Source of the DNA: Bacteroidales bacterium
GTDB lineage: Bacteria > Bacteroidota > Bacteroidia > Bacteroidales > 4484-276
DNA length: 64,000 bases
Reading direction: 5' to 3'
Assembly: GCA_035647615.1 (NCBI GenBank)
Contig: DASRND010000025.1
Coordinates: forward strand, 62,001-126,000
Shown here: positions 42,487 through 51,175 of the stretch, one piece after another
How the letters are laid out: every line of letters begins with the position of its first letter
Numbering within the stretch: the first letter of the stretch is position 1
Made by a program: the position numbers and the translations under genes
The notes under the pieces: generated by a model
Told to the model about the DNA's origin: nothing
Databases searched by the model: none
What the model saw: the letters and a program-made list of their open reading frames with translations, nothing else

Positions 42487-44847
42487 ATGAAAATCAATAT
42501 CAAAATAATAATCTTCTCTCTGTTCATGCTTCTGCAAACTCTTATGGCTGTGGCGTCGAGGAATGAAGGAGAGGTGAAAAAGTTGACGGTGAGCGGTCAC
42601 ATCCTGGATGCAAAAACCGGCGAGATGCTTATCGGAGCAACGGTTTTTATCACCGAAAACCAATGCGGTACCAGCAGCAACGTGTATGGATTTTACGCTT
42701 TGAGTCTGCCGGCAGGGCAATACACGCTTACCTATTCCTACATTGGCTATCAGACGCAACAGCGCGAGGTGCTACTCGACAACGATCGCACGCTGGATGT
42801 GCGGCTTGTGCCTTCCGATCAGCAGCTCGACGAAGTAGTGATCAGTGGCGAGCGCATCGATCGCAATGTGCGTGCTGCCGAGATGAGTGTGGTGCGCATG
42901 GAGACCAAAACCATCAGTCAGATTCCGGCGTTGTTTGGCGAAACCGACGTTATCCGCGCCTTGCAGTTGCTGCCCGGCGTAAAAACTGTGTCGGAAGGAA
43001 GCACCGGTTTTAGCGTGCGCGGCGGCAGTACCGACCAGAACCTGGTGCTGCTCGACGAAGCCACCGTTTACAACTCCGGCCATCTGCTGGGATTTTTCTC
43101 GGTTTTTAATAATGATGCTGTCAAAGATGTGAAACTCTACAAAGGCGACATTCCGCCGGCTTATGGCGGCCGCCTGTCGTCGCTGCTTGATGTGCGCATG
43201 AAAGATGGAAATAACCAAAAGTTTGCAGCCACCGGAGGCATCGGGATTATCTCGAGCCGCCTCACGCTGGAAGGTCCGATCGTAAATGAGAATACATCTT
43301 TTATTGTTTCCGGACGCCGTACCTACGCTGATTTGTTTATTCCGCTTCTTGGCAAGGATAACCTGAGGGGAAGCAAGCTCTTCTTTTGGGATCTGAACGC
43401 TAAGATTAGTCATACCTTCAACGAAAACAACCGCGTGTTTGCTTCTGCCTATCTGGGACGCGATGTTTTTAAAAATGAATTTGCAGGCATGAATATGGGC
43501 AATGGCACCTTTACCGTGCGCTGGAATCATCTTTTTAGTAAAAAACTCTTTTCCAATTTTACGTTGCTGCGTTCGCGCTACGACTACAGCCTGGGAACCG
43601 CCGAAGGCGAGGTCACCTCGTTTGAGTGGAAATCGGAGCTGGTCGACTACAGAGGAAAAGCCGATTTTACCTGGTTTCTCAACACCGACAATACCATCCG
43701 TTTTGGCGCAAGCCTCATTCACCATACCTTTAGCCCTGGTGAAGCGCGTGGCATTGGCGACGAAACTTTCCTGACCAGTTACGACATCCCATCCAAATTT
43801 GCTTACGAATCGGGAATTTATGTCAGCAACGAACAAAAGATCGGAGCTTTGCTTACGCTAAAATATGGACTGCGGTTTTCGATGTTTCAAAATGTGGGCG
43901 CTGACACACTTTATCATTTCGACGAAGATTACAACATCATCGAAAGAGAGCCGATTGCCGCCGGCAAAGTTTATAATACCTTCACGCATTTGGAGCCGCG
44001 CGTGGGGTTTGTTTATTTGCTTAGCGAGCGGGCATCGGTAAAAGGAAGCTATTCGCGAACGATACAATATTTGCAGCTTGGGCAAAACTCTACCGCCGGC
44101 ACACCGCTCGACATCTGGTTTCCGGCCAGCCCCAATGTGAAGCCGCAGATTAGCGATCAGGGAGCGCTAGGCTACTTCCGCAATTTCGACAACAATATGT
44201 TTGAAGCTTCCGCTGAAGTTTATTATAAAAATATGCAAAACACCATCGACTTCAAAGACCACGCACAGTTGCTGCTCAACCGCGAACTTGAAGCAGAACT
44301 CCGTTTTGGCCGTTCGTGGGCGTATGGTCTGGAGCTGATGGTGCGGAAACAGCATGGAAAACTCACCGGATGGGTTAGCTACACATTGTCAAAAACCGAG
44401 CGTAAAATTGAAGAGATCAACAACGGGAAAAAATATGTGGCTCCTTACGATAAGCCCAACGACATTTCTATAGTAATAAATTACGACATCAGCCAACGTT
44501 GGACTGCGGGACTTAACTGGGTTTATTCTACCGGTTTGCCCGTCACTTTTCCCACAGGCCGCGCCGTGTGGGGCGGGGTGGTGGTGCCCATTTATTCCGA
44601 CCGCAACGACTACCGCATGCCCGACTACCATCGGCTCGACCTTTCGGTGACCTTGCGCCCGCGCAAAAACCCCGACCGCAAATGGTACGGCGAGTGGAAC
44701 TTCTCGGTGTATAATGCCTACGGGCGTAAGAATCCCTGGTCTATTAATTTTGTGCAGGAAACTGCTGGCGGCGACTACCAAACCTACGCCGAGATGACCT
44801 ACCTCTTCTCGGTGATACCAAGCATTTCGTATAATTTTAAGTTTTAA
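42487..44847 (+). CDS. TonB-dependent outer membrane receptor
   Basis: A 786-aa receptor. Signal peptide 1-23, a carboxypeptidase-regulatory-like domain (about 34-115, VSGHILDAKTGEMLIGATV), a plug domain (about 130-230, with GFSVRGGSTDQNLVLLDEATVYN, quoted in part) and a 22-strand barrel ending at the aromatic C-terminus (SYNFKF). It lacks the SusD partner of carbohydrate systems and is instead followed by a DUF4249 lipoprotein, a pairing often seen in Bacteroidota. The substrate is unknown; siderophore or other chelate uptake is one possibility. Confidence 0.93.
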   Translation: MKINIKIIIFSLFMLLQTLMAVASRNEGEVKKLTVSGHILDAKTGEMLIGATVFITENQCGTSSNVYGFYALSLPAGQYTLTYSYIGYQTQQREVLLDNDRTLDVRLVPSDQQLDEVVISGERIDRNVRAAEMSVVRMETKTISQIPALFGETDVIRALQLLPGVKTVSEGSTGFSVRGGSTDQNLVLLDEATVYNSGHLLGFFSVFNNDAVKDVKLYKGDIPPAYGGRLSSLLDVRMKDGNNQKFAATGGIGIISSRLTLEGPIVNENTSFIVSGRRTYADLFIPLLGKDNLRGSKLFFWDLNAKISHTFNENNRVFASAYLGRDVFKNEFAGMNMGNGTFTVRWNHLFSKKLFSNFTLLRSRYDYSLGTAEGEVTSFEWKSELVDYRGKADFTWFLNTDNTIRFGASLIHHTFSPGEARGIGDETFLTSYDIPSKFAYESGIYVSNEQKIGALLTLKYGLRFSMFQNVGADTLYHFDEDYNIIEREPIAAGKVYNTFTHLEPRVGFVYLLSERASVKGSYSRTIQYLQLGQNSTAGTPLDIWFPASPNVKPQISDQGALGYFRNFDNNMFEASAEVYYKNMQNTIDFKDHAQLLLNRELEAELRFGRSWAYGLELMVRKQHGKLTGWVSYTLSKTERKIEEINNGKKYVAPYDKPNDISIVINYDISQRWTAGLNWVYSTGLPVTFPTGRAVWGGVVVPIYSDRNDYRMPDYHRLDLSVTLRPRKNPDRKWYGEWNFSVYNAYGRKNPWSINFVQETAGGDYQTYAEMTYLFSVIPSISYNFKF

Positions 44848-44904
44848 GGTCGAACAGGTTAAGGTCGAAATATCAAAAAGCCACGAACAACAAACAAGGT
44901 CCAA

Positions 44905-45843
44905 ATGACAAATAAATCTCAAATCTCAAATATTCAATTGGAAAAAGGTGATAGGATATTTTGTGATTGTCAAAATATAAACTTGCTGAAGCGCAGCTTT
45001 TATTTTGCATTCGCAATAATCATCGCAGCTTTTGCTGGATGCACCGAAAAGATAGATGTTAATCTGGATCAGCAGCAATATGCGCGACTGGTGGTGGACG
45101 CCCGTTTTTCGACGGATACTGCGGCACATCTTGTAAAGCTGAGCACTACTGCCGACTATTTTGATAACCAGCCTCCGCAAAATGTATCGGGTGCTGAGGT
45201 AACGATTAGCAACGCCGAAGAAAAATATTTTCTCACTGAAACGCCTACCGGCTCCGGCAATTATTACACCGATCCGCAGGTGGCCGGGCGCATTGGCAGC
45301 GATTACCAGCTCGACATACTTTTGCCCGAAGCCATTGGCGGCACGGACACCTATTCCGCTACCTCATATATTTATCCCATCAGCCAAATGGACAGCATTG
45401 CACTTGAGTTTCACGACGATTGGGGGGCCGACGGAATCTGGGAGGTGAAATGCTACGTGTGGGATCCGCCCACCGAGGATTATTACATGTTTAATCTTTA
45501 CCGCAACGGTCTGCTGGTTACGGATACCATCACCAAAGTATTTGTGGTTGACGACCTGTTGTACAACGGAAACTATACCAATGGCATCGGCGTCGGCTAT
45601 CTCAATCAGTCGGATGTAAATCAACAGCTTTTTCCGGGCGATGAGGTAACGCTTAGCGTTTCGCGCATCACACGGGACTATGCAGAGTTTCTTTCGCAGT
45701 TGCAGGAGGAGGTTCGCTATCAATCGCCACTATTTGGCGGTGCGCCGGCCAACGTGAATGGAAACATTAGCAACGGAGCCTTTGGTGCTTTCGGCGCCTG
45801 GAGCAGCAGCAGCGCCAGCCGAGTTGTTTCTCAGTCCGAATAA
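44905..45843 (+). CDS. DUF4249 lipoprotein
   Basis: A 312-aa frame containing a lipoprotein signal with lipobox AFAGC (C46) and a beta-rich DUF4249 domain (about 50-300; LVVDARFSTD, SGAEVTISNAEE, DSIALEFHDDWG). The N-terminal 26 residues before the signal look like translated intergenic sequence, so a TTG at 44983 is a more likely start. It begins 57 bases after the TonB receptor and is probably its outer-membrane partner, by analogy with other receptor-DUF4249 pairs. Confidence 0.85.
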   Translation: MTNKSQISNIQLEKGDRIFCDCQNINLLKRSFYFAFAIIIAAFAGCTEKIDVNLDQQQYARLVVDARFSTDTAAHLVKLSTTADYFDNQPPQNVSGAEVTISNAEEKYFLTETPTGSGNYYTDPQVAGRIGSDYQLDILLPEAIGGTDTYSATSYIYPISQMDSIALEFHDDWGADGIWEVKCYVWDPPTEDYYMFNLYRNGLLVTDTITKVFVVDDLLYNGNYTNGIGVGYLNQSDVNQQLFPGDEVTLSVSRITRDYAEFLSQLQEEVRYQSPLFGGAPANVNGNISNGAFGAFGAWSSSSASRVVSQSE

Positions 45844-45884
45844 TAGTGCTGAATATCGAACCGAATAATGATGAAATTCTACCA

Positions 45885-45951
45885 GGGTTGCCATCCCCAG
45901 TAGGGTTGGCATCCCATGCCTGGGTTCGCAGCCCCGAAGGGGATGCAACCC
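45885..45951. repeat. Nested palindromic repeat
   Basis: Outer arms GGGTTGCCATCCCC (45885) and GGGGATGCAACCC (45939) pair apart from one extra C, and enclose GGGTTGGCATCCC (45903) and GGGTTCGCAGCCCC, two further degenerate copies. It lies between the DUF4249 gene and the helicase gene. Confidence 0.65.
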
Positions 45952-46055
45952 TTAAGATTACCAATTTTTGAATATTGAATCACTTCGGAATTTAAAACTC
46001 CTCTTCATTCTTCTCAATCTTTTTAACAATTCCCTCCTTCCTCCTTCAAAACCAC

Positions 46056-46063
46056 TAATTTTG
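46056..46063 (+). promoter_or_regulatory. promoter -7 element for pcrA/uvrD
   Basis: TAATTTTG, 20 bases before the GTG start at 46084. Confidence 0.55.
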
Positions 46064-46083
46064 GAGCCTAAAAAATATTTAAT

Positions 46084-48360
46084 GTGAAAAACCTGCTTGA
46101 CGACCTCAACGAAGTACAAAAAGAAACTGTTATTAACTATACTGGCCCGGCGATGGTGATTGCCGGCGCAGGCTCCGGTAAAACGCGCGTGCTAACTTAT
46201 CGTGTGGCCTACATGCTGCAGAAAGGCATCGACCCGTTCAACATACTGGCGCTTACCTTTACCAATAAAGCAGCACGCGAGATGAAGGAACGTATCTATA
46301 ATCTGGTTGGCTCTACCGAGGCCAAAAGCGTGTGGATGGGAACGTTTCATGCTATCTTCGCCCGTGTACTTCGCGTGGATGGCCACCATCTGGGCTACCC
46401 TTCCAACTTCACCATTTACGACACCGACGACTCCAAAAGCCTTGTTCGCTCCATACTGAAAGACCTCAGTCTCGATCCCAAGGTTTATCCGACTGGCTAT
46501 GTTCTGGGGCGCATTTCGTCGGCAAAATCAAACCTGATCTCTGCCGAAGATTACAACGCCAACCATGAGCTGATGAGTCAGGATAAAATGTCGGCCAAGC
46601 CTTTTATCGGTAACATCTATTCGATGTATACTGCCCGTTGTCGTCGTGCCCTGGCCATGGACTTCGACGATCTGCTCTTTAATATGAACGTGCTGTTGCG
46701 CGACTTCCCCGATGTGCTGCTGAAATACCAGAAGAAGTTCCAGTACATCCTTGTGGATGAATATCAGGATACCAACTACGCCCAGTATCTGATTGTGAAA
46801 AAACTGGCTGCGCGCCACGAAAACATCTGTGTGGTAGGCGACGACGCCCAAAGTATTTATGCTTTCCGGGGCGCCAACATCCAGAATATCCTCAATTTTG
46901 AAAAGGATTACCCCGACCTTAAAACTTACAAGCTCGAACAGAATTATCGCTCTACGCAACACATCGTAAATGCTGCCAACAGTGTGATAGCTCATAACAA
47001 GGAGCAGATTTTTAAAAAAATATGGACGCAAAACGAAGAAGGCGTCAAGCTTAAACTGCACCGCACTTCCTCCGATACTGAGGAGGGGCAGTTGGTGGCG
47101 CAAAATGTATTTGAGATAAAGATGAACAACCAGTTGCCCAACAGCGAGTTTGCCGTTCTTTATCGCACCAATGCGCAGAGCCGCTCTATTGAGGAGGCAT
47201 TGCGCAAGCTTAATATTCCGTATCGCATTTATGGCGGCCTTTCTTTTTACAAACGCAAAGAGATCAAAGACCTAATCGCCTATTTTCGGGTGGTGGTGAA
47301 CGCTGCCGACGATGAGGCCATCAAACGCGTCATCAATTATCCGGCACGGGGCATCGGCGCTACCACGCTCGACCGCCTTACGGTGACAGCCGACAAAATG
47401 GGCAAAACGCTTTGGGAGGTACTTGCTAATGCAAGCGATTATGATCTGAAAATAAATCAGGGCATCCTCACGCGCATTGGGAATTTTACCACCATGATCG
47501 AACGTTTCCGCGTGGAGCAAAAGGTGCGCAATGCTTACGAATTGGCGCGCGATATTGCCCAGTCATCGGGCATTATGACCAACCTCAACGAAGACAAAAC
47601 CCCCGAAGGTATCAGCCGCATCGAAAACATCGAAGAGTTGCTCAACGGCATCAGGGATTTTTCGGAAAGTGGCGAGCAGTTGGAGATAGGAGGGGAGGGG
47701 ACCATCCGCTCGCTCGACAAATACCTGCAGGACATTTCCCTGCTCACCGATGCCGACCAGGACGACAACGATCCCGACAAGGTTGCGTTGATGACCATCC
47801 ATAGTGCCAAAGGGCTGGAGTTTCCGTACGTATTTTTGGTGGGAATGGAGGAAAATCTTTTTCCTTCCATACAATCCATCACTTCGCGTGCTGACCTGGA
47901 GGAAGAGCGCCGTCTGTTTTATGTGGCCATCACCCGCGCCCGCAAGCAAGCCATTCTCTCTTATGCAGAAAATCGGTACCGTTGGGGCAACCTCACCAGT
48001 TGCGAACCCAGTCGTTTCCTGGAAGAGATCGACGAGAGCTGCATCGACCTGCTCCGAAAGCCGGCGCATCGCAGCAGCTCCTTTGGCACCGGTTTCCCTA
48101 AACAGTCAACTTTTGCTAGCAGCCGTCTGCAAACCAATACCACCAAAAAGACTGATGCCCAGACGCGCATGGAACCTTTCGATAGCTCACCGGTTGAAGA
48201 TATTCAGGCAGGCATGCAGGTGATGCATGCTCAGTTTGGCCAGGGGAAAGTACTCAGCGTCGAAGGGACAGGCGGCAACCAAAAAGCTGTGGTGTTTTTC
48301 GCCGCTATTGGCCAAAAGAATTTACTACTAAAATTCGCCAGGTTGAAGATTGTGGAGTAG
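46084..48360 (+). CDS. pcrA: UvrD/PcrA family DNA helicase
   Basis: A 758-aa superfamily 1A 3'-5' helicase for repair and replication restart. Walker A AGAGSGKT (27-34), FTNKAAREMKER (motif Ia), DEYQDTN (motif II, about 223-229), GDDAQSIYAFRGA (motif III), LEQNYRS (motif IV), TIHSAKGLEFPYVF (motif V) and VAITRARK (motif VI) are all present and in order. A C-terminal SH3-like segment (GQGKVLSVEGTGGNQKAVVFF) matches PcrA. Translation starts at GTG; the overlapping ATG at 46082 is out of frame. Confidence 0.96.
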   Translation: MKNLLDDLNEVQKETVINYTGPAMVIAGAGSGKTRVLTYRVAYMLQKGIDPFNILALTFTNKAAREMKERIYNLVGSTEAKSVWMGTFHAIFARVLRVDGHHLGYPSNFTIYDTDDSKSLVRSILKDLSLDPKVYPTGYVLGRISSAKSNLISAEDYNANHELMSQDKMSAKPFIGNIYSMYTARCRRALAMDFDDLLFNMNVLLRDFPDVLLKYQKKFQYILVDEYQDTNYAQYLIVKKLAARHENICVVGDDAQSIYAFRGANIQNILNFEKDYPDLKTYKLEQNYRSTQHIVNAANSVIAHNKEQIFKKIWTQNEEGVKLKLHRTSSDTEEGQLVAQNVFEIKMNNQLPNSEFAVLYRTNAQSRSIEEALRKLNIPYRIYGGLSFYKRKEIKDLIAYFRVVVNAADDEAIKRVINYPARGIGATTLDRLTVTADKMGKTLWEVLANASDYDLKINQGILTRIGNFTTMIERFRVEQKVRNAYELARDIAQSSGIMTNLNEDKTPEGISRIENIEELLNGIRDFSESGEQLEIGGEGTIRSLDKYLQDISLLTDADQDDNDPDKVALMTIHSAKGLEFPYVFLVGMEENLFPSIQSITSRADLEEERRLFYVAITRARKQAILSYAENRYRWGNLTSCEPSRFLEEIDESCIDLLRKPAHRSSSFGTGFPKQSTFASSRLQTNTTKKTDAQTRMEPFDSSPVEDIQAGMQVMHAQFGQGKVLSVEGTGGNQKAVVFFAAIGQKNLLLKFARLKIVE

Positions 48361-48642
48361 AGCTTCGGATATTTATGACGTTTCGAGGTCCTTCGGACGC
48401 TCGAAGGTCGGAGCCGGCGGTATTAGCTGGTTGCAATAGAGATTAAGTGCAACACGGTATTTTGGTAAAAAATAAAAAACCTTATTCCTTACTTTTCAAA
48501 CTTTAGTAAGAAAGCAACCCATCTGAAATCCAACCTTATTACCTTATTAATTTTTAAATCGCCAATACTCCATCGCCTGACATTGTAATGCTTGTTTTAC
48601 ATAAACTTAACATGCAGGTAGTTTCGACTGGTTACATTAGTG

Positions 48643-48650
48643 TACTTTTG
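48643..48650 (+). promoter_or_regulatory. promoter -7 element for typA
   Basis: TACTTTTG, 85 bases before the ATG at 48735. The gap 48361-48734 otherwise holds an imperfect palindrome CCTTCG-GACGCT-CGAAGG (48390-48407) and no gene. Confidence 0.6.
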
Positions 48651-48734
48651 CAAACTATTTTTTTTAAAAGTTTAGATTACTAATCATCAGCGGATCAATT
48701 GTTTCCAACCGCATTTCCGTCAAAACGATATTAT

Positions 48735-50555
48735 ATGTACGACATTCGAAATATTGCCATCATCGCCCACGTCGATCATGGCAAAACTACTCTCGTGGAT
48801 CGCATTCTACACCAGGCAAACCTCTTTCGTGAAAACCAGGAGATGGGAGAGCTCATCCTCGACTCTAACGATCTGGAGCGCGAGCGCGGCATTACTATCC
48901 TATCTAAGAATGTATCGGTACGTTACAAGGATGTTAAGATCAACATCATCGACACGCCCGGCCACGCCGACTTTGGTGGCGAGGTGGAGCGTGTGCTCAA
49001 CATGGCCGACGGGGTGTTGCTGGTGGTGGATGCTTTTGAAGGACCAATGCCACAAACGCGTTTTGTGTTGGAGAAGGCGATCAAGCTGGGACTGAAACCC
49101 ATCGTAGTGATTAATAAAGTAGATAAACCCAATTGCAATCCGGAGGAGGTGCACGAAGCTGTCTTTGATCTGATGTTTAGCCTTGATGCTACTGAAGATC
49201 AGTTGAACTTTCCGGAGGTTTATGGTTCGTCAAAACAAGGCTGGATGAGCCAGGATTATAATAAGCCCACCACCGATATCAGCTACCTGCTCGATATGAT
49301 CCTGGAGCACATTCCGGCATCGGAAGTGCATAAGGGAACACTGCAGATGCAGATCAGTTCGCTGGATTATTCGTCATATCTGGGACGTATCGCTGTGGGG
49401 CGCATCACCCGTGGAGCAATTAAAATGGGGCAGCAGGTATCGGTTGTGAAACGCGATGGTACGGTCGGCAAATCGGTGATAAAAGAGCTGTATCGCTTCG
49501 AAGGATTGGGTAAGGAAAAGGTGAAGACAGCGCTGGAGGCCGGTGAGATTTGTGCCGTGCTGGGCATCGAGAATTTCGACATCGGCGACACCATTGCCGA
49601 CTTTGAAGTTCCCGAAGCGCTTACTCCTATCTCTGTGGACGAGCCTACCATGAGTATGTTGTTTACCATCAACAACTCGCCCTTTTTTGGCCGCGAAGGA
49701 ATCTATGTCACCTCGCGTCATCTGCGTGAAAGGCTTTACAAAGAAGTTGAAAAAAACCTGGCCATGCGCATTGCAGAAACCAATTCGCCGGAGAAACTTC
49801 TGGTGTATGGCCGTGGCATCCTGCATCTTTCCATCCTGGTCGAAACCATGCGACGCGAAGGCTATGAGTTTCAACTTGGCCAGCCGCAGGTACTTATCAA
49901 AGAAATTGATGGTGTTAAACATGAACCTGTCGAATCGCTGACGGTACATGTGCTGGAGGCTTTTGCTGGAAAGGTGATCGAGATTGTTACGCACCGCAAA
50001 GGAGAGATCAACAACATCGAGAATCGTTACGACCGCACAGCTCTGGAGTTCACCATCCCGTCTCGCGGACTCATTGGCTTGACCAACAATGTGCTCACAG
50101 CCACAGAAGGCGAAGCGGTAATCGCGCATCGTTTTAAGGCTTACGAACCCTGGAAAGGGGAAATCGTCAACCGCCGCAACGGGTCGCTTATCGCAATGGA
50201 AACGGGTATGGCCATCGCATACTCAATAGACAAGTTGCAGGATCGGGGGAGATTTTTTGTAGAGCCTAACCAGGAAATTTATGTCGGGCAGGTGATTGGC
50301 GAAAATACCCGCCAGGACGACATTGTCGTAAACGTTACGCGCACCAAGAAGATGTCTAACATGCGTGCTTCGGGTTCCGACGACAAATCCGTAATCATCC
50401 CGGCCATCAGACACTCGCTCGAAGAAGCCATGGAATATATCAAAGAAGACGAATATGTGGAGGTAACGCCCAAGTCGATACGCATCCGAAAGATCATTCT
50501 CGACGAAATTGAGCGTAAGCGCAAGAAGCGTTCGGATGACTCGCTGAATCAATAA
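48735..50555 (+). CDS. typA: Ribosome-associated GTPase TypA/BipA
   Basis: A 606-aa translational GTPase that binds the ribosome, helping assembly of the 50S subunit and growth at low temperature or under stress. G motifs: AHVDHGKT (11-18), RGITI (51-55), DTPGH (73-77), NKVD (127-130). EF-G-like domains III and V and the TypA-specific C-terminal domain (GNGSLIA-like [23 protein letters not shown]) follow. The frame is open from a TTG at 48699, but the family start [17 protein letters not shown] fixes it at 48735. Confidence 0.97.
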   Translation: MYDIRNIAIIAHVDHGKTTLVDRILHQANLFRENQEMGELILDSNDLERERGITILSKNVSVRYKDVKINIIDTPGHADFGGEVERVLNMADGVLLVVDAFEGPMPQTRFVLEKAIKLGLKPIVVINKVDKPNCNPEEVHEAVFDLMFSLDATEDQLNFPEVYGSSKQGWMSQDYNKPTTDISYLLDMILEHIPASEVHKGTLQMQISSLDYSSYLGRIAVGRITRGAIKMGQQVSVVKRDGTVGKSVIKELYRFEGLGKEKVKTALEAGEICAVLGIENFDIGDTIADFEVPEALTPISVDEPTMSMLFTINNSPFFGREGIYVTSRHLRERLYKEVEKNLAMRIAETNSPEKLLVYGRGILHLSILVETMRREGYEFQLGQPQVLIKEIDGVKHEPVESLTVHVLEAFAGKVIEIVTHRKGEINNIENRYDRTALEFTIPSRGLIGLTNNVLTATEGEAVIAHRFKAYEPWKGEIVNRRNGSLIAMETGMAIAYSIDKLQDRGRFFVEPNQEIYVGQVIGENTRQDDIVVNVTRTKKMSNMRASGSDDKSVIIPAIRHSLEEAMEYIKEDEYVEVTPKSIRIRKIILDEIERKRKKRSDDSLNQ

Positions 50556-50676
50556 AGAAATTGGATAGACGAATTGCGCCTGCCTTGAGCCTTTAGAAGG
50601 GATTTCTGAATTAAGATTGACGAATCAGAAATGAATTTCAGATCTTAAACCTTGAATTTTGATTGATATAAAATTA

Positions 50677-50714
50677 TAAAAGAAGAGGCGCATATTGATG
50701 CGCCTCTTCTTTTA
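50677..50714. terminator. bidirectional terminator
   Basis: A perfect 17-bp stem (TAAAAGAAGAGGCGCAT and its complement) with a four-base loop, between the converging typA and lipoprotein genes. Confidence 0.9.
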
Positions 50715-50716
50715 TT

Positions 50717-51157
50717 CTATTGTTTTGGTTTTGTTGGGATGTTGCTCTTGTATTTCAGCATCACTGCTTCAACGTTTTTCACTTCGTTGTCGGAGGTGCG
50801 GCTCGCGCCACCTCCCACGCGTACCTTGCGACCGCTTGCAGCGCCACCCGAGCTGCGGGTGGTTCCGGTAGAGCGGATGTTGACATCCGAAAACAATACT
50901 GCATCGGCACCATTTTCGCGTGCCACCGTCATCACTTTGTTTTGAATGTATTTCAGCTTTTTGCTGTAAGGCACTTCTGCCGTTACTTTGCCCATCACTT
51001 CATAATCCTGAGGCACGTCCTGGTCTCTGAAGAAAATTTCAGGATTGGTTGTTTGCGGATATGATTTCCCAAGATAGTCGAAAGATGACTTGCTACACGA
51101 CGCCATTGCGATAAGCAAAAGGGCGGGTATTAAAAATGAAAAGATTTGTTTTTTCAT
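50717..51157 (-). CDS. Small lipoprotein of unknown function
   Basis: A 146-aa lipoprotein with lipobox MASC (C21). The mature part has one alpha/beta domain (VMGKVTAEVPYSKKL.YIQNKVMTVARENGADAVLF) reminiscent of YbjQ/DUF4156-type small lipoprotein folds, and a Gly/Ser/Arg-rich loop (about 95-120). It starts 18 bases after the alpha-amylase stop and is probably in the same transcript. No function can be assigned. Confidence 0.8.
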   Translation of the reverse strand: MKKQIFSFLIPALLLIAMASCSKSSFDYLGKSYPQTTNPEIFFRDQDVPQDYEVMGKVTAEVPYSKKLKYIQNKVMTVARENGADAVLFSDVNIRSTGTTRSSGGAASGRKVRVGGGASRTSDNEVKNVEAVMLKYKSNIPTKPKQ

Positions 51158-51175
51158 AGAACATTGATGAATTGA

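Noticed and set aside
42772..43836. 354-aa minus-strand open frame
   Set aside because: Antisense to the TonB receptor with no family features.
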